From assembly GCF_000003605.2 (NCBI RefSeq), contig NW_003116456.1, forward strand, positions 71,504 through 124,285: a stretch of 52,782 bases of DNA. The letters are read 5' to 3'. Under the pieces are notes generated by a model, which saw nothing but the letters and a program-made list of their open reading frames with translations, was not told the DNA's origin and made no database searches. The stretch comes from Saccoglossus kowalevskii. Lineage: Eukaryota; Hemichordata; Enteropneusta; Harrimaniidae. Position numbers and translations under genes: made by a program. Positions 1 to 11,997 of the stretch are shown here, piece by piece; the stretch's first letter is position 1, and the number at the start of each line of letters is the position of its first letter.

Positions 1-2641
1 TAACAACATGTTAGCTAACAAGACATGTTCCAAAATATACAACTATGCCCGGAATGCAATAAAATTAACGACGCATGTTGCATCAGCGAGATGAAAACTT
101 TACACGTACAGTACACTGTGAATGTGGCTGTTTACAAAAAAGAAAACCATTCGTGCTAAATAAGTAAACCCAACTCAAGACATGTGGGCCTGTCATCTGC
201 GCAGAATAATAGTGGTGCCTTGTGTTTGTTTTACAAGTATGTCGTACATGACGAGGAACAGAAGGTTTTAAAGAGACAAATGCATCTATGGTGACTTACG
301 TATAACAGACTGTGAGTAAAAATGTCACATGTTCGACCTTCCTTCAACAGTTGAGGATCTCTCTATCATTGCGTATCCTGAATAAGGTTTTGGCTACCAT
401 TGGTATGGTTTGTGTAATGAAAGCAGTCATATTGTGAACTCTAAGGAAAGGGGAGGCGTTCAGAATATACGTTTTCAGACAAATATGTTGTGAAGATCAT
501 GAATTCACCTTTGTATCACACATTAATTACAATAGACCATTTTCCGTTCACTGCGAGAATCACGCGTTATGCGTGAAATCGAACGTAAAAACCGGACAAA
601 CAAAGGTCATAGCGTCGTAGTCGCGTCAAACATCGCGTGGGATTCGACAAACGCGAAAGTATTTCGGGGACATTTCCATGCTTAATAATGTGCTATCCAC
701 ATTTGATTATAGGCAATTTCGATTAAGTAAGGGTATTCGGAAGCAATATTCCTCTGTCGAAGATCGGCCGGTCAATGTAAGCTACGAAATAAAGAAATTC
801 TAGTTCAAAATCAAATCGTTCGATTTTTGCGGCAGACGTTCGACGCGCGTCTTTCATGCATCTCGCGAGATCTCGCAATTGTACGGAAAATCACCTATTG
901 CCGAAACGTGGAAAAAACAACACCGACGTGAAGAGCTAGAATATGTCATACGGAATGAGTATTTAACGAAGCCAGCGGGAGAGGATGTGTCGGTCCACGG
1001 CACAGCGCGTTCTTGAAAAAGGCGTCAATAGTCGTGAGTTTTGCTAGACGCTAATTTTATAATCCATTTAGCTTGAAATATAATCCCACTGATAGCCGAC
1101 TTTTTTGGGCAGCTCGCCAAAGTGTAATGATTTGCTGGCCATGAAAATGGGCAGAGATCGGATTCAGACGCCGACTGGATGGCAAAACACTCAATCCGGA
1201 CCGACATCATGGTACTTGATATTTCACAGAACTCTCACTGAGTTATATTTATAGCCGTAACAAAAACACTCCAACCCACTTTATTACTGTCGAGTCTTTT
1301 GGAAAGTAATTTGTTGTTTTGTTTTTCTATACGAACAGTGGGCTATCTAAAGCCTTTGTGCGCGTTCAAGTTTAACGGCTTTCGAGTGAAGTGTAACACT
1401 CGAAAAGATCATGCTACTACACACCAACATGTATGTAGAGTTTATGTTGACAAGCCGGGTGTGTTTTTAAATCACATTATTTTAAACAAGCATGAATATA
1501 TACAAATACAAATTTGGAAAAGGCGGTTACTTAAACATGAAGTATTCATGTGGCTTTTTGGAAACAATACGGTGTGGATGGGGGTCCTATTTGAAAGATT
1601 ATTACTTTCGATGGACACTATTAAATGAGCCATGGGTATCGAGAAATCAATTCCTAGGTTGCTTAATGTATTAAGTGGACGTTTAGCGTAACGTTTGCTT
1701 TTCTTGTTTTGCCTAAATCGACAGCAATCTAATTGCATTATATGGAGTGTAGTTCTCACCTTTTCTTGTGAAATATCCACGCCAGGACCACTTTGACAAA
1801 GGCAGATAATTGCTTCTTCTTTTCTTCGTTGGCTCCAAGCTAGTGACGCTGTTTAAAACGTTGTCGCGGACTGTCTGCAGCACTTCCTCGAGACAAACAG
1901 CACTAAGTTACTGGTACTGGGGATCACTGACGGTCCTATTTCTATATTCCCGGTTAAAAGTTGCAATCTCGATGGCAAATGTACATTTGACCGTGAAAAA
2001 ATGGCGTCTATAAATACCCTACAAAGTCGTGTGTGGGACCCTTTTTAGCAATTTAATGTCGCTTTTGTAAAACGAGGGCGCAGTCCATTGTTCAATAGCA
2101 ATGTAAGGCATGAAAACAACGCCAATTCATTCTGCTTCATTTACATACACTTTAAGTACCCGAGACCCGCCTCGTCGCAGACGACGCCACTGTCTGGACG
2201 ATTCCATTTATTTGATAAATTGCTAAGGTTAGAAACTGATGGGGATTAGACGCATTTTCAATCGTGTCAAAATACGCTTGCCCTGAAAGAAAATGTGTAA
2301 CCCCACCTTACCCCAACTATTTAGTTCCTGTGAATTGAATGTTTGAATTTAAAACACCATCACGTGTATTTATGCGCACATTCACAGAAAAATGAGTAAA
2401 ACGAAAAGGACTGCTTAGTAATTGCAAATATTTATCCCCTCGGATAGACTTGCACACAGTCTCTTTTTTTGGCGTTTTTTTTCAATCAAATAAAATACGA
2501 TGTGAACATATAGATGGCGAAAGCCGAGATACCGTGAAACAAAAATATTTGTTTCCGACGTTCCTGTGAAAAATATTCCGAGGTTTCCGGAAAGTCCGAT
2601 CCACTCTGCAAGGTTCAGGCGAATATGGAATAAAGGGAAAT
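1..2641. other. Intergenic sequence, no gene seen
   Basis: No open frame here looks like a recognisable protein. The longest, about 100 codons near 1299-1780, overlap each other on opposite strands and have no family signature. A CpG-rich block near 540-1030 stands out from the AT-rich surroundings and is listed separately. Confidence 0.6.
540..1030. other. CpG-rich block, possible regulatory island
   Basis: Within otherwise AT-rich DNA this block has frequent CG dinucleotides (cgcgtt, gtcgcgtc, cgcgcgtc, ctcgcgag). That could mark an unmethylated promoter or enhancer of a gene to the left of the window. No exon or TATA arrangement could be tied to it. Confidence 0.3.
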
Positions 2642-3169
2642 ATGACGAATCTACCTGACGTCACAGTGCACAATGTGACGAATCTACCCGACGTCACAGT
2701 GCACAATATGGCGAATCTACCTGACGTCACAGTGCACAATGTGACGAATCTACCCGACGTCACAGTGCACAATGTGACGAATCTACCCGACGTCACAGTG
2801 CACAATATGGCGAATCTACTTGACGTCACAGTGCACAATATGACGAATCTACCTGACGTCACAGTGCACAATATGACGAATCTACCTGACGTCACAGTGA
2901 ACAATATGACGAATCTACCTGACGTCGCAGTGCACAATATGACGAATCTACCTGACGTCCCAGTGCACAATATGATGAATATACCTGACGTCACAGTGAA
3001 AAATATGACGAATCTACCTGACGTCACAGTGCACCGTATGACGAATCTACCTGACGTCACAGTGCACAATTTGACGAATCTACCTGATGTCACAGTGCAC
3101 AATATGACGAATCTACCTGACGTCACAGTGCACAATATGACAAATCTACCTGACGTCACAGTGCACACA
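2642..3169. repeat. Minisatellite, 16 x 33 bp, with CRE-like core
   Basis: Sixteen head-to-tail copies of exactly 33 bp run from 2642 to 3169 with only point differences. Each unit has the core gacgtcacagtgcac. In ten of the sixteen (units 1, 3, 6, 7, 8, 11, 12, 13, 15 and 16) this forms the full palindrome TGACGTCA, the consensus CREB/ATF site. Because the period is a multiple of three, both strands stay open, giving an 11-residue repeating pseudo-protein on each. I regard those frames as by-products of the period and not as genes. Confidence 0.95.
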
Positions 3170-3645
3170 GAAAATACAGTATTTATACAGTAAAATCATA
3201 TTTAATTAAATTTATTGTTCATGATGAGTTGTTGAAGACACTACATAGTTTGTAATTTTATTCAGCTTCTTTCAGTCATAATTCAAGACAAATAAAAAGC
3301 AAAAATGCAGAGAATTTTGCAAATTATCTTGTTTTTGTAATATTCTTTTGTAATCGTAATTATGAAAATTAGTCATGGGTGTATGGAGAATACATTTTGT
3401 TATGAATTTTTCTTAAAATAAAATTCTGAATTATTTTGTCAAAACCAGACTTTTCGTGTTTTTTTCGAAACGAAAGAAATTCACAATGTGGAAAACGGAA
3501 TGTCTATCTCGTAGTGTTATAGTTTCCCTGGAGCAAGCATCCATGGCAATGGTTGCGACAGGGCGATGTAATAAAACAAACCAGGAAAACGAAGTTTCAT
3601 CCCGGATTTTACCGACTGTGATGGTGCAGCCAAACACGTGTTAGT
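3170..3645. other. Spacer between minisatellite and repeat array
   Basis: AT-rich sequence with no supported gene. Short open frames occur on both strands around 3431-3732 but overlap each other and have no family features. Confidence 0.5.
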
Positions 3646-6600
3646 GAAGGTTAGGGACGACACGATGAAGGGGAAATAACATGGTGCAACAATGGACTTA
3701 TTCTCGGTATTAAAAGCAGGAGAATAAGACAACTATCACAACATGTTATTTCTAAAGAATGTAACATTGTCAAGTTTTTTGCGTGTTCGCTACATCAATA
3801 TTCGTTGCCAAGATATTGCCAGCCATATTGGATTTGTGTCCACAAATCCCTATACAAAAAAAAACATTCATAATTTCGTCATATCAATAGAATAGTACAT
3901 GTTTCCCATACTGTGACGTCATTTATTTACATTTTTGCAAACCAGATTGCCGATCAGCACTAGCTATATGCTGTGACAGCGAACAACGACCGGTTCTTGC
4001 CCACCAATCACTACACCGAATTTAAAAGAAACTTCAAGTTGCCATTTTCACAAGAAGGCAGTCTACCTCGATATTGATATGCCACACATGCCTTCAATGA
4101 GGGACTTTGAAAGAAATCTACAACGAAAGTCGCATGTTTGAAATCAGAGTCCAATAATACGATAGAACAGGCGCCACCAAAATACGCGAAGTGCGTTTTT
4201 CTCGAAGTTTATTTATTCAAGTTCGAGCGTGTCCTCTACGCCGATTCAGAATAAATAAACTTGCCACAAGAGGGCGATCGACCCGTAACGCCGATAGCGT
4301 AACGTCGACACTCTACAGTCCATCATTATCACATTGTTTTTCCTCAAAAGTGTTTTAGTTCAGATCGACGGAGTTGAAAATGACTTGGTGCAACAGTGGA
4401 CTTATTCTCGGTTTTTTCAGCAGGAGAATAAGACAACTATCACAAAACGTCATTTCCATTTGAGATGGTATGAAGTTTTGGGACGGCAAGCTTGTGATCG
4501 ACTATTAATAATGATAACGTACTCCATACCATTATTTACATGCGTTGCTAGTCAAACTTTTATGAAAAATGCAACGAATGTTTTTATTCTTTGGAAAAAC
4601 AAAACAACTAAACTAACATGGTGCGCACTAGATTTGTTTTGTTTAAGAAACGCCCAGAGTTTCTGAACACCAACAATTATGCCATGTAGTTCGATATGAA
4701 TTGTGATATAATCACTAAAGTGAGTGAATCTTATGACGTATCAATGAATATTACTAAACAGTAAACGTTTATCTTACAGAGATAGTTCATTTTCAATAGG
4801 AGTACAAATAGTGGCGTAATTTTATGCCTTAATCAACAAATTGTTTACGAGGATAAGTTTTTTTTAGGACGATATTGCTTGTTTTTAATTTGATTTTTTT
4901 TTCTATGCAGGTTTAAAATCTACAATTTTCGCCACAGAATTTCTAATGGTGAATACTTTACTGCGTTGTAAAGGTAAAATGCAGTAAATGAATAAATAAA
5001 TTGTCATGACGGCGAGGCAGAATAGATGATGACAAAGTTAGTGACGACACGATGTAAGTGGAAATAACATGGTGCAACAATGGACTTATTCTCGGTATTA
5101 AAAGCAGGAGAATAAGACAACTATCACAACACGTTATTTCTAAAATATTATTCCGACTCCTGTTAGTTTTGGAGTGTAACATTGCATGATAGGTGCTTTG
5201 CATGTTCGCTATATCGAAAGTTTTTGCTTAGATATTGGCGGCCATATTGAAATCTTGTCAAAAATTGCCTATTCATATAAACATTTATATTGTTGCGATA
5301 TTGCGTCATATCAATGGAATAGTACATAGTGACGTCATTTGTTTACATGTTGGTCGCTCACTGATCACTGGCTCACAATATGCTGTGACAACGAACAACG
5401 CCATTATTTTATCTTCGGGTGCGAACGACTGGTTCTTGTCCACCAATCACTACACCGAATTTGAAAAAACTTGCCATTTTCATAAAGAGGGCGGTCGACC
5501 TGTGATTTTGATATGCTCGTATATCAATTACTAGTACTTGATGTGCAGTTTTCTTGTTCTTGTTATAAATAACATATATAAATAAATAACATACTGTATA
5601 ACATCTCCAATTTCCGCTACAGAGTTTCTAATGGTGAACTCTTTACTACGTTGTAATGGTAAAATGCAGTAAATGAATAAATAAATTGTCATGACGTTGA
5701 GGCAGAATAGATGATGACAAAGTTAGTGACGACACGATGAAGTGGCAATAACATGGTGCAACAATGGACTTATTCTCGGTATTAAAAGCAGGAGAATAAG
5801 ACAACTATCACAACACGTTATTTCTAAAATATTATTCCGACTCCTGTTAGTTTTGGAGTGTAACATTATATGCTAGATGCTTTTCGTGTTCGCTATATCG
5901 ACAGTCGTTGCCTAGATATTGGCGGCCATATTGAAATCTTGTCAAAAATTCCCTATTCATATAAACATTTATATTGTTGCGATATTGCGTCATATCAATG
6001 GAATAGTACATAGTGACGTCATTTGTTTACATGTTGGTCGCTCACTGATCACTGGCTCACAATATGCTCTGACAACGAACAACGTCATTATTCTATCTAC
6101 GGATGCGAACGACTGGTTCTTGTCACTCAATCACTACACCGAATTGAAAAGAAACTTGCCATTTGCACAAGAAGGTGGTTGACCTTTGACATTGATATGC
6201 CACAAATCTCCCAGCGAGAGATTATGGTAGAAATCTACGACGAAAATCGCATGTTTGAAATCATAGTTCTATAATACCACAAAATACATTTCCTAGTCGC
6301 CACCAAAATACCGCGAAGTGCGCTTCCTAGAAGTTTATTTATTCTAGTGTGCCCTCTACGCCAGATTCAGAATAAATAATCTTACCACAAGAGAGCGACC
6401 GACCGTGAACTTCGATAATATAACGCCGAAACTTTACAATCAATCATTATCACATTGTTTGTTTTTCCTCGTAAGTGTTTTAGTTCAGATGGACGAAGTT
6501 GAAAACCACTTGGTGCAACAATGGACTTATTCTCGGTATTAAAAGCAGGAGAATAAGACAACTATCACAACATGTTATTTCTAAAATATTATTCAGAATG

Positions 6601-8720
6601 TAACATTGTAAAGTACTTTTCGTGTTCGCTATATCGACATTCGTTGCCAAGATATTGGCGGCCATATTGTATTTTGTCAACAAATCCCTATACATATAAA
6701 CATTCATAATTGCGTCATATCAATAGAATACTAGTAGTGCATCACGTGTGATGTACTCGCCATGACTGCTGAGCATGGAATGAGCCGACTTCCTGTTTTT
6801 AACACATTGAGGTCGCAATGCACACTGAGTAGGCTACGTGAACCACAGGCGCCTGTGACGTGAACGACGCGGCAGTGCATGTTTCCCATACTGTGACGGT
6901 GATTTATTTACATTTTTGCAAACAAGATCTCTGATCAGCACTAGCTATTTTCTGTGACAGCGAACAACGCCATTATTTTATCTTCGGGCGACGACCGGTT
7001 CTTGCCGACCAATCACTACACCGAATTTAAAAGAAACTTGCCATTTTCACAATATTGTCTACCTCAGGCTCGATATTGATATGCCTCACATCCCTTCAGT
7101 GAGGGACTTTGGAGGAAATCTACGACGAAAGTCGCAAGTTTGAAACCAGAGTCCAATGATACGAGATAAAACTTTTCTCAGGCGCCACCAAAATACCGCG
7201 AAGTGCGTTTTCCTCGAAGTTTATTTATTCGAGCGTGCGCTTTACGACGATTCAGAATAAATAAACTTGCCACAAGAGGGCGATCGACCCACAACACCGT
7301 TAACGTAACGCCGAAACTTTACAGTCCTTCATTATCACATTGTTTTCCCTCATAAGTATTTTAGTTCAGATGGACGGAGTTGTAAACGACTTGGTGCAAC
7401 AGTGGACTTATTCTCGGTTTTCACAGCAGGAGAATAAGACAACTATCACATAACGTCATTTTCATTTGAGAAGATATGAAGTAATTGGTCGGGAGGTTTC
7501 TCTTTTGATTGACTCTTAACAGTGATTTCGTACTCCATACCATTATTTACATGCGTTCCTAATCAAACTTTGATGAACAATGCACTGAGTATTTTTATTC
7601 TTTGAGAAAAAAAACATTTAAACAAACATGGTTTGCACTAGATTTGTTTTTTTTTAAAGAAACGCCCAGAGTTTCTGAACACCAACAATTATGCCATGTA
7701 CTTCGATATGAATTGTGATATAATCACTAAAGTGAGTGAATCTTATGACGTATCTATGAATATTACTAAACAGTAAACGTTTATCTTACAGAGATAGTTC
7801 ATTTGCAATAGGAGTACAAATAGTGGCGTAATTTTATGCCACAAATAAAAAAAAATATTTACGAGAGTAAGTGTTATCTAAAATCTGCCAAATAATTATA
7901 TTATTATTTCATGGTTTCAGACTAAATCACCTCTTCGTATATCAATTACTTACTGGAGTTGAAAACGACTTGGTGCAACAGTGGACTTATTCTCGGTTTT
8001 CACAGCAGGAGAATAAGACAACTATCACATAACGTCATTTTCAGTTGAGAAGATATGAAGTATTGGTTCGGCGAGGTTTCTCTTTTGATTGACTCTAAAC
8101 AATGATTTCGTACTCCATACCATTATTTGCATGCGTAAACTTTATATAACAAATTAACAACAAACATAAATTGTTTTAAAATTACCTCGAATTTCTGATC
8201 ACTAGCAATAATTACTATATATCATGTATTTCGATAGCAATTGTGACATAATCACTGTAATGGCTTCTGAGTCGTATCGTCTCACGTATCAGTGAGTATT
8301 ACTTAAAGCGCGGTAGTCGTCGCGCTGCGCATGTGCGAGATATATGGGTCTCATATCAACAAAGATGGCGACTATGACTGTTGCGCAGATCAACGAGTAC
8401 GAACTGAGACGTTTCCAAGCTTTAATTAGGCAATTTTCATGTGGTTGGAAGGTATCGAAGGAGTCACTGTCGGTAATCAGTGCAAGTCAAACATTATACT
8501 TGTGATTTCCATTTGAAGAACGCATTGGATTATGGGAGAATCAATGTTTATCAACACAAATGTCGCACATGCGCAGTAAACGTCCATCTTACTGAAAAAG
8601 TTCATTTGGAATAGTACTACAAATAGCGGTGTAATTGTACGCAACAAAAAATTGTTTACGAAAGTAATTGCTGGCTAAAATCTGCCAAATAAAAATGTAT
8701 AATGCATGTTTTAACGTTTA
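3646..8720. repeat. Complex tandem repeat array with two conserved hairpins
   Basis: A block of roughly 0.6-0.9 kb recurs about seven times. Each copy contains hairpin 1, arms CTTATTCTC and GAGAATAAG, at 3697-3728, 4401-4432, 5085-5116, 5769-5800, 6526-6557, 7407-7438 and 7986-8017. Longer units also carry hairpin 2, arms AAGTTTATTTATTC and GAATAAATAAACTT, at 4205-4262, 6331-6383 (one arm altered) and 7217-7268. Two loop subtypes exist: ggtattaaaagcag at 3697, 5085, 5769 and 6526, and a ggtttt-starting loop at 4401, 7407 and 7986. The ~100-codon frames near 5235 and 5919 are two copies of the same unit and look non-genic. The transposon class is unknown. Confidence 0.85.
8303..8575 (+). mobile_element. 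Right-truncated copy of a TTAA-type MITE
   Basis: This is the partner of the complete element at 36703-36998. It starts with TTAA at 8303-8306 and a left terminal repeat related to agcgcggtagtcgtcgcg. It shares internal sequence with the other copy (ggaaggtatcgaaggagtc, cgcattggattatggga, aatgtttatcaacacaaatg). The right terminal repeat is missing: similarity stops at about 8575, where array sequence (agtaaacg...) resumes, so the element sits inside a unit of the 3.6-8.7 kb array. Confidence 0.75.
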
Positions 8721-11658
8721 TGACTTCACCATATATTGAAACGATAAATTGAACAGATATGTAAATAATGTATTCAGTTTACTCAGTTTTGGACTAGATT
8801 TTTCAGGATTATATTAATGTTTTACCTATATATCTTTTTCTGTAACTTTATGTATTTTGTTTTCGATTTTTTTTCTGTGCAGGTTTAAAATCTCCAATCT
8901 ACGCCAAAGAGTTTTAAATGCTATCTTGTCACGTGACTGAGGTCAAATGCGGTAACTTGATAATTATATTCCCAAATCAAAATAAACGAAACTCGTTATA
9001 TGAAGACCCTGTTCATTTCACCTATGTCATTATATGCTAATTAATAGAAGAAGTAAACTGGGACAATTTCTCTCATATCCAGTACGTAATTTATGAGTCA
9101 AATCCGAATTAAAGAGTATATGTCATGTATGTCATACCTTCATTATTGTGGATTCATACAACCAGGAATCAGAAAATAAAAAACAGAAATGGAGTCACAA
9201 AACAATTCTTCGAGATACACGAGTCTAAATGTCAGTGGAAATGGTGAAAATTGGTATTCAAATTCTCTCGGTGACATGGGATGGAGCAATTGTATATTAT
9301 TATTGGTATGAATCCTGATATTGTGAAAACATGTCAAATAATTGACATATAATTTAGTGAGTTTCCAGGGTGATAATAGTTGTTCATGATATGCGAAAGA
9401 GGTTATATCCCATAAGGCATTGCATATATGTGCAGTAACATGCTCAGTAGTTCAAAATTTGAATTTGGCTCAAACTACCTTAAACATACATTAAAATAAC
9501 CACCACCAGCCTGCGCGCCCGGCGGAGGGCTGAAGATTGATCACTTACCTCGGTGAAGCGGTGTCATAACAGCGGCGATATTAACCAACGCGGAGTTCGT
9601 TACCACTATCAAGAGAGGCATAGAGAAGCAAGCGCGTCAGGATTGAATGTATTGCATTCGAGGACCGTTCATCGGTTTAAAAAGTTAGATCACATGGCGC
9701 CCATGTGTGAGCCGGAACCAGATTGCCACAATGGAATACTTTAAAATTGGCCTAATTTCTTGTAAAATGAGAGATTTCTAGTAATTATTCACTTGTTATT
9801 AAAGAGAAACACACCGGAACCACTGCGGTCAGTAGCAGCGTGAACGGAATCATCCGCAGGTTCGCTGAAAACCACACGTGTGATTTTTCATAGTAACGTA
9901 AGAAGGTCGTCTTTTGTCTCCTTGGTGTACGCTATGATGAGTGCGAATAATGCATTCAATTATAATTGTAATCAGCTCTTAGTATTGTATTGAATTGATA
10001 ACTGTCCTGCACAACAGGTGATTTTAGCAATTATCTGTACCGCTGAAAACCGAGATGTTCATTTCTTCTATTGCCGTAACAGTGAATCCAACATGAAAAG
10101 TATCTCAATTCCAAATTATTTGAAATCAGATCCCTATCTCCGGAAGGTATGGCAATTTGTGCAAAATCACAATTATTGTTTAAATTATACGGCTTGCATA
10201 ATAACATAATAACTACAGTGAAGACAATTCTTAGTGACGATCACAGAGCATCTTGCTTCTCGAATCAAAAAGTACGAGACCCTTTTATATTAGAGAGGGA
10301 CTATTATCACAGTAACATTACATCGAAATAAAAATTGAATCAGAAAGATTCAATAATTGAACTATACAAACAAATACAATACATTATGTAACGAAGATAA
10401 TAATTATTTTTACGTAGCTGGTAATTTTTGTTTGAAGTTTTAATCAGTCGTGAATATGCTTTGCTGGCTCTATCATGATAGGGCTGTTGTCTTTAAGAAC
10501 GGATATTATAAAGTTATATGTGGACGGAGGTGTTATTAGCGTCTGGGTTTTAGTTTGCTGTGAAAGTTTCTCTTTCATTTTCGTATAATATGTCACTATT
10601 TTGGGGGGTGCATATTTGGATTCTATTCCCAATAAATCCTCTGGGAAACACTGGGACAATGTTGTTTAGCCCGCACTTTGAAATCCCAAATTTGTTTACA
10701 GAATAACATGTAACTGTCTGATTAAATGTGTGGTATTGCGGCGAGCACACTTGCTGTGAGAAAGGTATAGGGCGAATCAATAGTTCGATCTTTAATTAAA
10801 TCAGTGTATTTCAACTTGTACTTAGTACACCACTATATATATTCCATGGAAACTTAGACATATGGGAAAACAGATAGTATATCGCGAGAATTTGTTTAGA
10901 ATTTGTTCAAACGAATGTTACTTTAATTTTTACGCTTTGCCTTCTTCGCCAAGAATACATAGTTTCATAGGATCTAGAGTATCTATTATAATGTCATCAT
11001 TAATACAGATTGTGGCTAAACTATGTCAAGTTATTAATCTCACAGTGAATTTGCTTAGCAACCACGCCTCCTGTGTTAGCAGGATAGATTTATTTCACAC
11101 AGTAAATCATTACATCAACAACTGCTATACTAAGTGTGTATAGAATCCATAAATGTAGTTTATCCACAGTTAGCAGTGTAGAGGAAAGTACAGTCTTGTT
11201 TTGTGGTCAGCAAGGGCAACTCACGTGGCAATAGCGTATTTAAGCAGGCCGAGAACGTGAATTTCCTGCCTAGGCATGGATTAATTACTTTTTATTGTAA
11301 TATATTTACACCAATTACATTATTTGTGTGTAATTGAACTGATTTTTATTTCGGATGTCGCGTGACACCCATCACAGAATAAGACGACAAGTTTCAGCTA
11401 ATATACTTCTTTAACAAGAGGTCTTTTAGGCCCGTTTTTCTCTGAGAAATTCTTGTGTCGATGAAGGATTTTGGTAATACAAAAGCGAAAGATTAGGACC
11501 GAAGTAGATAGCTTTATCCTATTTTATGTCTATCTAAATAGTTTCCCATTGTCATTAACATAGTACACTTAGGCCCCGCTACACTGTGTACTCCATGCTG
11601 TATATAGACTGATTGACTAGTATTGTGCGTCAGTGTTCGACAACCTTACCTTGTGAGG
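8721..11658. other. Intergenic sequence, no supported gene
   Basis: Mostly AT-rich DNA. A GC-richer patch at about 9500-9720 contains a possible splice donor on the - strand at 9548, but no second exon could be found. An inverted repeat CACATGG/CCATGTG lies near 9692. Open frames at 10018-10780 and 10862-11143 have no family features. Confidence 0.5.
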
Positions 11659-11660
11659 TA

Positions 11661-11995
11661 CGTATCCTCGGGGGCGGACATCCGGGCATTTTCACCGCCT
11701 GGCAACCGGAGGCGGTGAAAACAAAGGCCCAAAACTCGCAGAAAACGGTATTTTGGGGTGATTGTTGAGACTCCTCTGAACAGTGTAACAAGATTAGCCT
11801 TACGTGTGTAACATATATAAATTTGGTTGTTCGGGATTACTTCAAAGTTGAGTTTGTGTTGTTTTCTCGAATTTTCACCGGCTCGACCGGCGTTCCACAG
11901 CAGCGCGCACAGAGCCCATAGAAATGCTTGGTACAGTGGTGCGCGTCTTAGCAACGTGGAACGTCTGTGACGTAGCTCCGCCCCCGAGGATACAG
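11661..11995. mobile_element. MITE, 335 bp, TA target duplication
   Basis: The 17-bp sequence GTATCCTCGGGGGCGGA at 11662-11678 is repeated perfectly in inverted orientation at 11977-11993. The dinucleotide TA flanks both ends (11659-11660 and 11996-11997), as expected for Tc1/mariner-type target duplication. Just inside the left end is a second perfect inverted repeat, arms TTTTCACCGCCT (11689-11700) and AGGCGGTGAAAA (11710-11721), with a 9-nt loop. The only long frame, 102 codons on the - strand, lies entirely in the element and is not transposase-like, so the element is non-autonomous. Confidence 0.85.
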
Positions 11996-11997
11996 TA

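Noticed and set aside
2642-3169. CRISPR-like regular repeats
   Set aside because: Units abut with no unique spacers and the DNA is from an animal genome.
2482-3193. Long open frames on both strands (228 and 183 codons) made of 11-residue repeats
   Set aside because: They follow from a 33-bp period divisible by three; both strands are equally open and no splice or start context supports a protein.
5235-6182. Two similar ~90-codon frames starting MAAILKSCQK
   Set aside because: They are copies of the same repeat unit; conservation reflects repetition, with other copies frameshifted.
9549-9621. Possible first exon on the - strand starting MPLLIVVTNS, reminiscent of the MIF N-terminus, ending in a GTAAG donor
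   Set aside because: Similarity stops after a few residues and no second MIF exon was found to the left.
9840-9880. Short resemblance (aatcatccgcaggttc) to the complement of the 18S rRNA 3' end
   Set aside because: Flanking bases do not continue the match; likely chance.
11646-11954. 102-codon - strand frame
   Set aside because: It coincides with the MITE and includes its terminal repeats; it is not transposase-like.
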